Assembly: GCA_003242115.1 (NCBI GenBank)
Contig: QBMP01000006.1
Location: 19,629-35,148 of the forward strand
Direction of reading: 5' to 3'
DNA: 15,520 nt
Source of the DNA: Phormidesmis priestleyi
GTDB lineage: Bacteria; Cyanobacteriota; Cyanobacteriia; Phormidesmidales; Phormidesmidaceae
The notes under the pieces were generated by a model. It searched no databases. It saw only the letters and a program-made list of their open reading frames with translations, and was not told where the DNA came from. Shown in pieces: positions 7,903-15,520 of the stretch. The position numbers were made by a program, and so were the translations under genes. The stretch's first letter is position 1. Every line of letters starts with the position of its first letter.

Positions 7903-8013
7903 GCAAGCTTTGGTGATTGCAAGCATTGTGGGAAGCATAAACCAAAAGGTTGGATGCATAGCTTAGATATCTGTCAAAGCTGCGCGGAGCAGGAATTAGG
8001 GATCGTTTACTGA
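7903..8013 (+). pseudogene. Detached zinc-ribbon C-terminus of the upstream small gene
   Basis: In the frame of the 111-aa gene, directly after its TAA, the sequence reads ASFGDCKHCGKHKPKGWM and continues to CQSCAEQELGIVY, then TGA at 8011-8013. The cysteines form CxxC-x14-CxxC, a typical zinc ribbon. No start codon lies before the first CxxC; the only in-frame ATG falls between the two pairs. The segment can therefore be made only by read-through or before a nonsense mutation. A single C-to-T change of CAA to TAA after the QAQQ run would explain the stop. The TGA is 1 nt from the ATG of the nuclease gene, the spacing of a coupled operon. Confidence 0.65.
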
Positions 8014-8014
8014 T

Positions 8015-10600
8015 ATGGAAGTGGATTTACTTGGAATGACAATGACTACGTTTGACAGCGGTAGAGAAGGTTTGATAGACCTGCTTCAAGGCATCCGTAA
8101 AGGCGATATCCAACTGCCTGATTTTCAGCGCGGTTGGGTCTGGGATGACGAGCATGTGCGTAGTTTGCTAGCTAGCATCTCTCTTTCATACCCGATAGGC
8201 GCGGTCATGATGCTTCATACAGGCAATCCTGATGTGAAATTTAAGACTCGTATAGTCGAAGGGTTACAGCTATCGACGTTGCCTGAGGCTGATCGGTTGA
8301 TCCTAGATGGTCAGCAGCGTTTGACCTCCCTGTTTCAAGCACTTAATACGGAAAAGCCAGTGCTTACTAGAGATATCCGAGGACGAGAAATTCAGCGCTG
8401 GTATTACATTGATATAGAAGCTGCATTGAACCCGTATTCAGATCGCGAAGATGCCATTATCAGTGTGCCAGAAACCCGTCAGGTTAAGAACTTTAGAGGA
8501 GAAATAACAGAAGATTACTCGACTCCCGACAAAGAGTATGAGAACGGTCTATTTCCTATAAGTCAGGTCTTCGACTGCTCTAGCTGGCGAGAGGGGCACC
8601 AAGAGTTTTGGGACTATGACAGAGATAAAATTAAGCTATTCAGTCAATTTGAGAGGGAAATCGTCAAGCGCTTTGACAAATATCAGGTGCCGGTTATTTC
8701 TCTGGGACGAGAAACACCTAAAGAGGCAGTCTGTCAGGTCTTTGAGAAGGTTAATACTGGAGGTGTATCTCTAACCGTTTTTGAGCTTCTAACAGCTACC
8801 TTTGCCGCCGAGGACTACTTACTGCGCCAAGACTGGGAGCAGCGTCAGGCTCAGCTCAACCACTTTCAAATGCTACATGGAATTGCAAGTACCGATTTTC
8901 TACAGGCGTTAACGTTAGTAGCCTCGCAAGAACGACGAAGGCTGGCGATCTCCGGTGGTACGGTTGCTGAAAAAGCTCCAGGCGTTACATGTAAACGAAA
9001 AGATATTCTCAAACTAACTCTTGAGGAGTACAAAACCTGGGCGAATGCAGTAACCTCTGGCTTTCAGGAAACAGCTAAATTTCTACACGGGCAAAAAATC
9101 TTCACAGCCCGAGACATTCCCTACAAAACACAACTTGTTCCTTTGACGGCTATCTTCACACTGTTAGGCGATAAAGCCCAAAATCACGGCATCCGTCTAA
9201 AACTGGCTCAATGGTATTGGTGCGGCGTATTTGGCGAGTTATATGGGAGCGCCATCGAAAGTCGCTTTGCTAAAGATTTACCAGAAGTGTTGGCTTGGGC
9301 TGAAGGTGGCTCGAAGCCAGATACTGTTGCGACTGCTAACTTTACTTCAGGGCGACTGCTAGGGCTACGAACTCGAAACAGTGCGGCTTATAAAGGCATT
9401 TACGCGCTGTTACTACAAGACGGCGGGCCTGATTTCTGCTCGGGCATTCCCATTGACGAGCAGGTTTATTTTGATGATAAAGTTGACATTCACCATATTT
9501 TCCCAAAAGACTGGTGTAAGAAACAGGGCTTAGATGTAAAGCGCTACGATAGCGCGGTGAATAAGACTCCAATTTCGGCTAGGACAAATCGTAAGATAAG
9601 CAGTAAGTCACCCGGCACTTACTTGCCTATCTTACAAAAGAGCGCAGACATCTCCGACGACCAGATGGAGTCTATTCTGTACGATCACCTGATTGATCCC
9701 GACACACTACGCCAGGATGACTTTGAGCGCTTCTTTCGCACTCGTGAGAGCGCTTTGCTAGATAGAATTAGCGGAGTGATGGGAAAGTCGATTAGCCGAG
9801 AAGGGATTAGCTCAATTGACTACAGCCTGTTTTCATCAGATTGGCACCCTTTTCTTAAATCTCTAAGCGAGCTGGACGGCTTGGCGATCGCATCAGGGAG
9901 CAATATCGACGAGGATACAGATGGATCGTATTTTGCGGTAGTGGCTAGAGGCGAGCGAATCATACATTTAGTTGATGGCAATATGCCTTCAGCGGTAGCA
10001 ACTAAATCGGTTTTAGAGCAGTCTAGTTCAACGGTTTTACTGGTGACTCATCAAGAGCCGGAGGTTGGGCTAGCCAGCGTAATTTTTGCTTTACAAGAGA
10101 CGACTGAGCAAGACTCTGTTGTGCCTATCACTGATGACACAGAGCTGCCTAATGAGAAGAGAGAACCGAAAGTCGATTTTAGGCAGCTCTGTGTCAATCG
10201 CCTGTCTTCTGAGCTAGGCTTAACGCTACTTCCGGAGACACGTACAGGCTATGTGTCTGTAGATAATTCCGTGGCTGTCATCTGTACTATCTCTAAAAAC
10301 TACCAAGTTTCTGGACATGACTCCTATTGGTTTGCGTTTCATCCGTCCCAGAAGGAGTTCTTGCAAAGATATCCGAAGAGCTACGTTGCTCTAGGCTGTG
10401 GCGCTCCAGAGCACATCGTCTTGCTTCCATTTCAGGAGCTGGTATCTTGGCTAGATGATTTTTGGACTACAGAAAAAGAGGATCGCAGCTATTGGCATAT
10501 CAGAGTTCACAAGAAAAACGGCCTATTAGAACTTGACAGGAAAAAGGGTCTAGGACGATTAGATGTGACATCGTATTCGCTATCGAGCAATTACAGATGA
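8015..10600 (+). CDS. DUF262/HNH nuclease, GmrSD-type, with extra C-terminal domain
   Basis: An 861-aa protein. The N-terminal DUF262 (ParB/GmrS-like NTPase) domain has FDSGREGLIDLL (13-24), QLPDFQRGWVWDD (33-45) and the signature DGQQR (98-102). The HNH nuclease part, related to DUF1524/GmrD, has DIHHIFPK with H493 and H494, then N516 and N525 in NRKISSK. GmrSD-family type IV enzymes use NTP binding to control cleavage of DNA with modified bases. Residues from about 600 to 861 form a further region that I cannot name, with YWFAFHPSQKEFL and YVALGCGAPEHIVLLPF; it could be a sensing or target-recognition part. The start at 8015 is 1 nt after the TGA of the zinc-ribbon frame; ATGs at 8036 and 8042 are alternatives, the latter matching where many homologues begin (MTTFDSGRE). 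It resembles the combination of BREX with BrxU, where a type IV enzyme sits beside a methylation-based system. Confidence 0.88.
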   Translation: MEVDLLGMTMTTFDSGREGLIDLLQGIRKGDIQLPDFQRGWVWDDEHVRSLLASISLSYPIGAVMMLHTGNPDVKFKTRIVEGLQLSTLPEADRLILDGQQRLTSLFQALNTEKPVLTRDIRGREIQRWYYIDIEAALNPYSDREDAIISVPETRQVKNFRGEITEDYSTPDKEYENGLFPISQVFDCSSWREGHQEFWDYDRDKIKLFSQFEREIVKRFDKYQVPVISLGRETPKEAVCQVFEKVNTGGVSLTVFELLTATFAAEDYLLRQDWEQRQAQLNHFQMLHGIASTDFLQALTLVASQERRRLAISGGTVAEKAPGVTCKRKDILKLTLEEYKTWANAVTSGFQETAKFLHGQKIFTARDIPYKTQLVPLTAIFTLLGDKAQNHGIRLKLAQWYWCGVFGELYGSAIESRFAKDLPEVLAWAEGGSKPDTVATANFTSGRLLGLRTRNSAAYKGIYALLLQDGGPDFCSGIPIDEQVYFDDKVDIHHIFPKDWCKKQGLDVKRYDSAVNKTPISARTNRKISSKSPGTYLPILQKSADISDDQMESILYDHLIDPDTLRQDDFERFFRTRESALLDRISGVMGKSISREGISSIDYSLFSSDWHPFLKSLSELDGLAIASGSNIDEDTDGSYFAVVARGERIIHLVDGNMPSAVATKSVLEQSSSTVLLVTHQEPEVGLASVIFALQETTEQDSVVPITDDTELPNEKREPKVDFRQLCVNRLSSELGLTLLPETRTGYVSVDNSVAVICTISKNYQVSGHDSYWFAFHPSQKEFLQRYPKSYVALGCGAPEHIVLLPFQELVSWLDDFWTTEKEDRSYWHIRVHKKNGLLELDRKKGLGRLDVTSYSLSSNYR

Positions 10601-10614
10601 AACGGAGAGACAGA

Positions 10615-10654
10615 CAATCCTGGTAATTCTCAGAATCGACAGTCACCAGGATTG
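10615..10654. repeat. 10-bp perfect stem-loop after the DUF262/HNH gene
   Basis: CAATCCTGGT (10615-10624) and ACCAGGATTG (10645-10654) are perfect inverted repeats around a 20-nt loop that itself holds ATTCT/AGAAT. It begins 14 nt after the stop codon. No T-run follows on either side, so it is not a classical intrinsic terminator; it could protect the transcript 3' end or be a protein-binding site. Confidence 0.6.
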
Positions 10655-10733
10655 ACTACAGCCTTGTGACCGTATCACCGAAGCACGTCCACGTCTAAAA
10701 CAGAGACAGGTTGTTAGCGATAAAACAATATAT

Positions 10734-10847
10734 ATTTACGAACCAGCTATGGGTTTGTTTGCGCACATTCGATGAAAACCTCATAGATCTACTGAGCAAA
10801 AGACTCATTTGGAGGTAGTTATTCGTATATAGGGTTCGTAAGTAAAT
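10734..10847. repeat. Imperfect terminal inverted repeats bounding about 114 bp
   Basis: ATTTACGAACC (10734-10744) is mirrored by GGTTCGTAAGTAAAT (10833-10847). The 9-bp core TTACGAACC/GGTTCGTAA is perfect, and the outer part pairs after skipping 4 nt. The arrangement would fit a miniature inverted-repeat element or a long-loop RNA fold, but no clear target-site duplication is seen and chance is possible. Confidence 0.35.
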
Positions 10848-11659
10848 TGGCGTTTTATTACTGCCTACTGAAGCTCGACTTTGGTTTTGGCCATAGCTCT
10901 GCTATTCGTCGACAGAAAAGCTTCGTAGCTGTGCTTGCAGTCTATAAGGATATTACGCCCTGGCAACGTTAGCTGCTAGGTATTCTGGGTATTGCTAACT
11001 TTGATTTTAAGTATTTACCTTCATCGAATAGCTACTAAGCGCGTTGGTTCTGAAGAAGATATAGCCGTTGTAGTAGAAGAGGGCAAATTAAGCCGTCGTT
11101 CTGTCCTTCACATATCAAGTTTGTTTAAACTCACGGTTCGCTCATTTATTCTAGTGGTTCCACAAAAACTGGAAACGCTACATATAGCGTAATGCAGCCT
11201 AGAACTACTTGGATTTTCCTTGTGATTGATCGAGCACCCATATGGTGAGCGACAGCTCATAGACTTGCTTGCTTGTCAATAGACTGAAAACCTATTGCTT
11301 TCGTAGCATTTCTGAAACTCCAATTAATTTGAGCGAACCATGAGTTTAAAATATTGATGAAGCCTTCGTCGAGATCACTCCTGTCTCCTGATGGCAACCG
11401 CTACCTTATGAAGAATCCTTCTAGATAAAGTCGCTACACCAAGAACAGTGGGAAAAATTAATACATGCCTAGAACAAGCGCTCAAGTACCGAAAATAGCT
11501 GAACGTCTCAACGTCTCGTAATCTACTCATCGCAGTGGGTAAGAAAGCTGACAAAAGCCCAAGCTGCTTTATTTGATTTCCCGGTTTCTCTTGCTCCGGT
11601 ATAAAACATCCTGACTGAGCTACGTAATTTAACAGCAATATTCCTAGAAAAAGACTTGT

Positions 11660-14365
11660 ATGCCCCGTTTTATCAGCACCTACCTTTATCCACAACAGAG
11701 TGCAGCGCAGCAAGCGAGCGATAATAGCTACCGCGTTATTACGCCATCTCGTCAGGCGAGTCGAGCGATCGCCGCCCGCCATCAGCCGCTCTACGACACC
11801 GCCACCAAAGCCCTTGAACAGCATGGTCAGGTAATGGCCCAACCGTTACAAGCTCAAAAGCTTTTTCGCCAGACGGTTCAAGCGGTGCTTCAGCCCGCCG
11901 ATTTAATAGGAACCGCGAGGGCTTTAATGCCTGCTGTGAGATCGCTTCTACAGAGCAGCTCAAACCTAGAATGTGACTCAGATAATCTATCTACTCGCGC
12001 TACCAACCTCATTACGCTAGCTCAGCAGTATCAAGCGGCGCTCCATAAAGATGGCTGCTTTGATGAAGGCGAACTCTACTGGCGAGCGGCTGAGCTAAAT
12101 GTAGACCCTCAAAAAACCTTAATTTATGGCTACTTCCAGCCCCGCCAGGACGAGCTGGCCTGGATAGACAAGCTCGCGGCAGATAAGAGTATTGTCTTTC
12201 TCCCGATATGCGACACTGCTCTATTTGTTGAGGTTCAATCGTCCGTTGATTTCCTGGAGAAAAGAGGGTGGTCGGTTACGGGCGATGAAATCACAACTCA
12301 TTTAGCCGTAGGCATCGAACTTTGCCAAACGTTTCTTCAGCCAGCCGCTTCAGTCGTCGAACAGCCACCGATCAACGCTGAGATGATCAGCGCCTACGCC
12401 TATGGCACCCTTGACGCAGAATCTCGCGGTGTTCTTGCCCAGGTCAAAGCGTTGCTCAGCGCAGACGTTCCGGCTAGAGAAATTGCCATTATTGCTAGAG
12501 ATGAAAGAGCGTATGCCCCCAAACTGATCGATACGGCGTGGGAGTATGGCCTGCCGCTGCGAGCGCTCTACAGTACGCCGCTGCTCACAACCCGACTAGG
12601 CAACTGGATAGAGCAGTTGCTGAACGTCTTGGACGCAGGCTTTCCCTTCGAGGCAACGGCAAAGCTATTGAGCCATCCGCTGTGCAGCAATCCCGATAGC
12701 GGCTTTTGGGCAGTAGCTAGATCGCAGCATCCTGAAGGCTTTCAGCAATGGCGAAAAATCGCAAAAGAAAATCTGGGACTCGATCTATCGGCGCTAGCTC
12801 AGGTCAATCAAACCCGCCGCCGCGATACCTGGGTAGATTGGTGGCAGCGGCTGCTTAAGACCTATGACCTGCGCCTCCGCTGCGCTCGCTGGGCGAGAGA
12901 GAGTATTGCTTTTAATGCCTTGCAAAAGGGTCTAGTCGAGCTATCTAAACCCGAAGCGGAAACGCTCGCTTGGGCAGAGTTTAGGCAGCAGCTTGAAGAT
13001 CTGTTGGAAAAGTTAAGTGTCCCTGCGCAGCCCGGACGCGGCGGCGTAGAACTGCACTCTCCCGCTTCAGTTGTAGGGGCGCAGTACTCGCATGTGTTTG
13101 TTATGGGTATGGCCGAAGGCATTTTGCCACCATCTATTAGCAACGACTCAGTGCTGGACTTTTTCGAGCGCCAGCAACTGCGCGGTCTCGGAGTCTGCCT
13201 CCTTAGCGCAATAGAGTTATTTCATCAGGAGACACTCTCTTTTTATTACCTGCTGCAAACGGCGACCCATCAAATTACCTTTTCTTACTCAACGCTGAGC
13301 GATCGCAGCGAACAACTGCCCAGCGCCTATTTAAAAAGAATGGGCTTACAGATCGGCGAGCCACCTGAGCAACCGATCGCCAGTTTAGAAGAAATGAGAC
13401 GCGGTTATCTCAGGCAACCGGATAAGCAGGCGGCAGAAGCCTCTGATCCCGTTCTGACCCAGGCGATTCGTGCTTTTCAAGTAGAAGAGCGCCGCGAAAG
13501 CGCTTTGAGCGCCGATGAGTACGATGGCATCGTTGGCGTTCCCTTTGACTACCGCGACTGGACGTTTAGCGTCTCTCAGCTCACCAATCTGGGGCAATGC
13601 CCGTTTAAATGGTTTGCGAATAAGGTGCTGAAGCTAGGTAGTTCAGCAGAGGCCGATACGGAATTGAGTCCTAGTCTGCGAGGAAATCTATATCATCAAG
13701 TCGTTGAGCTGCTAGTAAAGGCGGTTCAGGCCAATCCTCAGCTATCGCTAACCGACCCTGATTTGCTGAGAGAGAAGTTTTTGGAAGCTGAAAGAGAGAT
13801 CGACTTTCCGACTTTGCCAGCTTGGGAAATGCGCCGCGAAGATCACTTGCGTACGCTTTTGACCGTTTTGAGAAAGCCTGATTTCTGGCCTGACGGCGCG
13901 GAGCCGGTCGCGCTTGAAAGAAAGTTCAAAGGGGAATGGGAGGGCTTCAAAGTCACTGGCAGAGTTGATCGCATTGATAAAACACCCGATGGACTGGTGC
14001 TGATTGACTACAAAACAAGCAGCAAGCTACCGAGGGGACTGAAAGATTCCAACGGTAAGACCAGTATTGATTTGCAGCTACAGCTATATCAAGATGTCGC
14101 TGCCTCGGAGATGTTTCCAGGTGAAACCGTAACAGCCGCGCAGTATTTCTCTTTAACCAAAGGCAAAGTGCTAAAGCTGTCAGATAAAGCGCCTCAGCAG
14201 GAGCTACCAATGGCAATCGAAAATTGTAAAACAGCTTTGAACCTGGGTCACTATCCCGTGCAGCCAGACGTAAAACGCGATGCCTGCCGCTACTGCGACT
14301 TCGATCCAGTATGTCGTCAAGGAAGCCGCCTAACCAGAAAGGAGAATCATCATGGGACTGACTAA
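11660..14365 (+). CDS. AddB-like PD-(D/E)XK nuclease subunit
   Basis: A 901-aa protein with an AddB-like plan: an N-terminal degenerate superfamily 1 helicase fold and a C-terminal RecB-type nuclease. The usual P-loop place near the N-terminus reads YRVITPSRQASRAI, with no Walker A GxGKT, so the helicase half is probably inactive. VFVMGMAEGILPP (about 475-487) matches the family's conserved segment. The nuclease has GRVDRID with D770, then LIDYKT with D783 and K785. Four cysteines, C647 (GQCPFKWF) and C876, C879, C885 (CRYCDFDPVC), fit the iron-sulphur staple of AddB. AddAB resects double-strand breaks for RecA repair and degrades foreign linear DNA. It is shorter than the roughly 1150-aa Bacillus AddB. 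Its end overlaps the next gene by 14 bp, so the two are co-translated partners. No Shine-Dalgarno is evident before 11660. Confidence 0.85.
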   Translation: MPRFISTYLYPQQSAAQQASDNSYRVITPSRQASRAIAARHQPLYDTATKALEQHGQVMAQPLQAQKLFRQTVQAVLQPADLIGTARALMPAVRSLLQSSSNLECDSDNLSTRATNLITLAQQYQAALHKDGCFDEGELYWRAAELNVDPQKTLIYGYFQPRQDELAWIDKLAADKSIVFLPICDTALFVEVQSSVDFLEKRGWSVTGDEITTHLAVGIELCQTFLQPAASVVEQPPINAEMISAYAYGTLDAESRGVLAQVKALLSADVPAREIAIIARDERAYAPKLIDTAWEYGLPLRALYSTPLLTTRLGNWIEQLLNVLDAGFPFEATAKLLSHPLCSNPDSGFWAVARSQHPEGFQQWRKIAKENLGLDLSALAQVNQTRRRDTWVDWWQRLLKTYDLRLRCARWARESIAFNALQKGLVELSKPEAETLAWAEFRQQLEDLLEKLSVPAQPGRGGVELHSPASVVGAQYSHVFVMGMAEGILPPSISNDSVLDFFERQQLRGLGVCLLSAIELFHQETLSFYYLLQTATHQITFSYSTLSDRSEQLPSAYLKRMGLQIGEPPEQPIASLEEMRRGYLRQPDKQAAEASDPVLTQAIRAFQVEERRESALSADEYDGIVGVPFDYRDWTFSVSQLTNLGQCPFKWFANKVLKLGSSAEADTELSPSLRGNLYHQVVELLVKAVQANPQLSLTDPDLLREKFLEAEREIDFPTLPAWEMRREDHLRTLLTVLRKPDFWPDGAEPVALERKFKGEWEGFKVTGRVDRIDKTPDGLVLIDYKTSSKLPRGLKDSNGKTSIDLQLQLYQDVAASEMFPGETVTAAQYFSLTKGKVLKLSDKAPQQELPMAIENCKTALNLGHYPVQPDVKRDACRYCDFDPVCRQGSRLTRKENHHGTD

Positions 14366-15520
14366 AGAACAGGAAAGTGCGGCTTTTGCAGCTGGTAGCG
14401 TTGCGGTAACGGCTGGCGCTGGGACGGGCAAAACGCACATGCTGACCGAGCGATATCTACATTTTCTCAAGCCCAAAGATGCATCGGCTGTGGTTTATAT
14501 GCCGCTGCAAATTGTGGCCATGACCTTTACGAACAAGGCGGCAACGGAGCTGCGCTCTCGCATTCGTCAGGCGGTCACGGATCGTATGGGCGACCGCACA
14601 GATATTCTCGCTAGCCTGGAAGCCGCGCAAATTAGCACTTTCCACGCGCTCGCGGCTCGCATTTGCCAAGAGCACCCTGATAGAGCAAACGTTCCGCCTG
14701 ATTTTGTGGTTCAAGATGGGCTAGCCGGAGCGCTGTGGCAAGCCGAGTATTTCACTCAGGCGCTTGCGCAACTACCTGAGCGACTGTACGAACAGGTGCC
14801 CTTTGCTCTGATGCGCGACATACTCGTAGCGCTGTTGAAAGACCCGCTGACGGCAGAGGCAGCTTTGTCGCGATCGCCCTTAGACTGGCAGGTCGAACTA
14901 GAAGATTTTCGCAAGTCGCTGTTAGAAGCCATTCCTGAAAAGCCAAAGTGGAGAGCGGCTTGTGCAGCGCTGGGCTTTCATACTGGCCCGGAAGGTGACA
15001 AGCGAGAGCTGGCCCGTCAGCAGGCGCTCAGTTGCGCAAATGCTTTTGAGAGTAAGGGCGATCGCAGTTATTTAGAAGATCTTTGCGCGATTGGATTAAG
15101 AGGGGGCAGTAAGAAAAAGTGGCCCGATGAAGAAAGCTTTGACGGCGTTAGAGACGCTATTAACGCGCTAAAGGATGTTGTAAGCGCAGTAGATGAATCG
15201 CTAGATGCGCTGGTTTATAACAGCTATGACGATCAAACTGAGCAGATGCGACCGGCGATTCAAGAAGCGTTTACCCTGGTTCGTTCATTTTTATCTGAGC
15301 TGAAGTACCAGCAGCGCATTCTCGACTACACCGACCTTGAGGTGCAGGCGCTCAAAGCGTTAGAAAATCCAGACGTGCAAAAGTACTATGCAAAGCGCTG
15401 GCAGGTGTTCTTGATCGACGAGTTTCAAGATACCAATCCTATTCAAGGAGAGTTACTCAAGCGGCTGACGGACGGCGCAATTCTGACGATTGTAGGCGAT
15501 CGCAAGCAGTCCATCTATGG
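14352..15520 (+). CDS. AddA-like UvrD superfamily 1 helicase, 3' end beyond window
   Basis: The frame from ATG 14352 is open for 389 codons to the window edge. LTKEQESAAFA (3-13) is the Q-motif region, AGAGTGKT (21-28) is Walker A, MTFTNKAATEL (57-67) motif Ia, ISTFHALAARI motif Ic, FLIDEFQDTNP with D356-E357 motif II, and GDRKQSIYG (382 on) motif III. These are the hallmarks of UvrD/RecB/AddA DNA helicases. About a third of a typical 1000 to 1250-aa AddA is present, so a C-terminal nuclease domain cannot be checked. The start overlaps the AddB-like gene by 14 bp and has AAGGAG at 14339-14344, about 7 nt upstream. The protein is probably the motor subunit of a helicase-nuclease with the upstream gene. 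The long helical insert between motifs Ic and II (about 105-350) is normal for this group. Confidence 0.92.
   Translation, partial: MGLTKEQESAAFAAGSVAVTAGAGTGKTHMLTERYLHFLKPKDASAVVYMPLQIVAMTFTNKAATELRSRIRQAVTDRMGDRTDILASLEAAQISTFHALAARICQEHPDRANVPPDFVVQDGLAGALWQAEYFTQALAQLPERLYEQVPFALMRDILVALLKDPLTAEAALSRSPLDWQVELEDFRKSLLEAIPEKPKWRAACAALGFHTGPEGDKRELARQQALSCANAFESKGDRSYLEDLCAIGLRGGSKKKWPDEESFDGVRDAINALKDVVSAVDESLDALVYNSYDDQTEQMRPAIQEAFTLVRSFLSELKYQQRILDYTDLEVQALKALENPDVQKYYAKRWQVFLIDEFQDTNPIQGELLKRLTDGAILTIVGDRKQSIY

Larger units (their letters stand above)
10601..11659. other. 1.06-kb spacer without a credible gene
   Basis: The composition is AT-richer than the flanking genes and HIP1 is absent. 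Open frames are short and lack family motifs: a TTG-started 66-codon frame at 10992-11192 and an 18-codon frame starting at 11465 are the best of them. Inverted repeats are described separately; a small perfect hairpin (ACGCTA, loop CATA, TAGCGT) lies at 11175-11190. I see no tRNA, CRISPR or transposase. It may be decayed coding DNA or hold an unrecognised RNA, and it should contain the promoter of the AddB-like gene, for which I see no convincing boxes. Confidence 0.5.

Noticed and set aside
10615..10654. Intrinsic terminator
   Set aside because: The stem is perfect but the loop is 20 nt and no T-tract follows, so I listed it only as an inverted repeat.
10992..11192. 66-codon plus-strand frame starting with TTG
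   Set aside because: No Shine-Dalgarno, no recognisable family and an AT-rich noncoding context; the hydrophobic first residues alone are not enough.
11375..11842. 155-codon minus-strand frame crossing the AddB-like start
   Set aside because: About 180 bp lie opposite a well-supported gene and the rest shows no family motif.
13953..14438. 161-codon minus-strand frame over the AddB/AddA junction
   Set aside because: It is antisense to the nuclease active site and Walker A coding regions, which are clearly under protein-level constraint on the plus strand.
1..15520. CRISPR array, tRNA, rRNA or transposase
   Set aside because: No regularly spaced repeats, no tRNA-like cloverleaf and no DDE or serine/tyrosine recombinase motifs were seen on either strand.

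Overview
The window most likely comes from a cyanobacterial chromosome or large plasmid. At least eleven copies of the HIP1 palindrome GCGATCGC, the cyanobacterial signature octamer, occur at 2859, 3765, 3965, 6947, 7218, 9884, 11765, 13299, 14870, 15058 and 15496. Several genes start without a clear Shine-Dalgarno, which is also common in that phylum. Genus cannot be told from the sequence.

The window reads as a defence island. Left edge (minus strand, 440 to 1): the N-terminal 146 codons of a DarT-type ADP-ribosyltransferase toxin, cut by the window edge; its DarG partner would lie outside. A 168-bp divergent spacer (441-608) follows, with a 13-bp tandem repeat just before the next start. 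Plus-strand block (609-7413), four tightly packed genes: a 940-aa DUF1156-type DNA methyltransferase, an antitoxin-like protein and a PIN-domain (VapC-type) toxin that overlap by 13 bp, and a 1075-aa phospholipase D-SNF2 helicase fusion that starts on the toxin's stop codon (TAATG). A second part of the block (7567-10600) has a small gene whose frame is interrupted by one stop codon before a zinc-ribbon tail, then an 861-aa DUF262/HNH (GmrSD-type) nuclease with an extra C-terminal domain.

About 1.06 kb without a credible gene (10601-11659) separates this from an overlapping gene pair running off the right edge: a 901-aa AddB-like PD-(D/E)XK nuclease with four iron-sulphur-type cysteines and an AddA-like UvrD superfamily 1 helicase.

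How the parts may work together (inference): the methyltransferase could mark host DNA, the PLD-SNF2 protein could translocate on and attack unmarked DNA, the DUF262/HNH protein could add a second, modification-sensitive nuclease arm, and the embedded toxin-antitoxin pair could stabilise or guard the locus. I do not recognise this exact gene set as a named system. The methyltransferase gene is compositionally mosaic: both ends are GC-rich and the centre, with the zinc-finger/target-recognition insert and the catalytic DPPY motif, is AT-rich. This suggests exchange of the specificity module.
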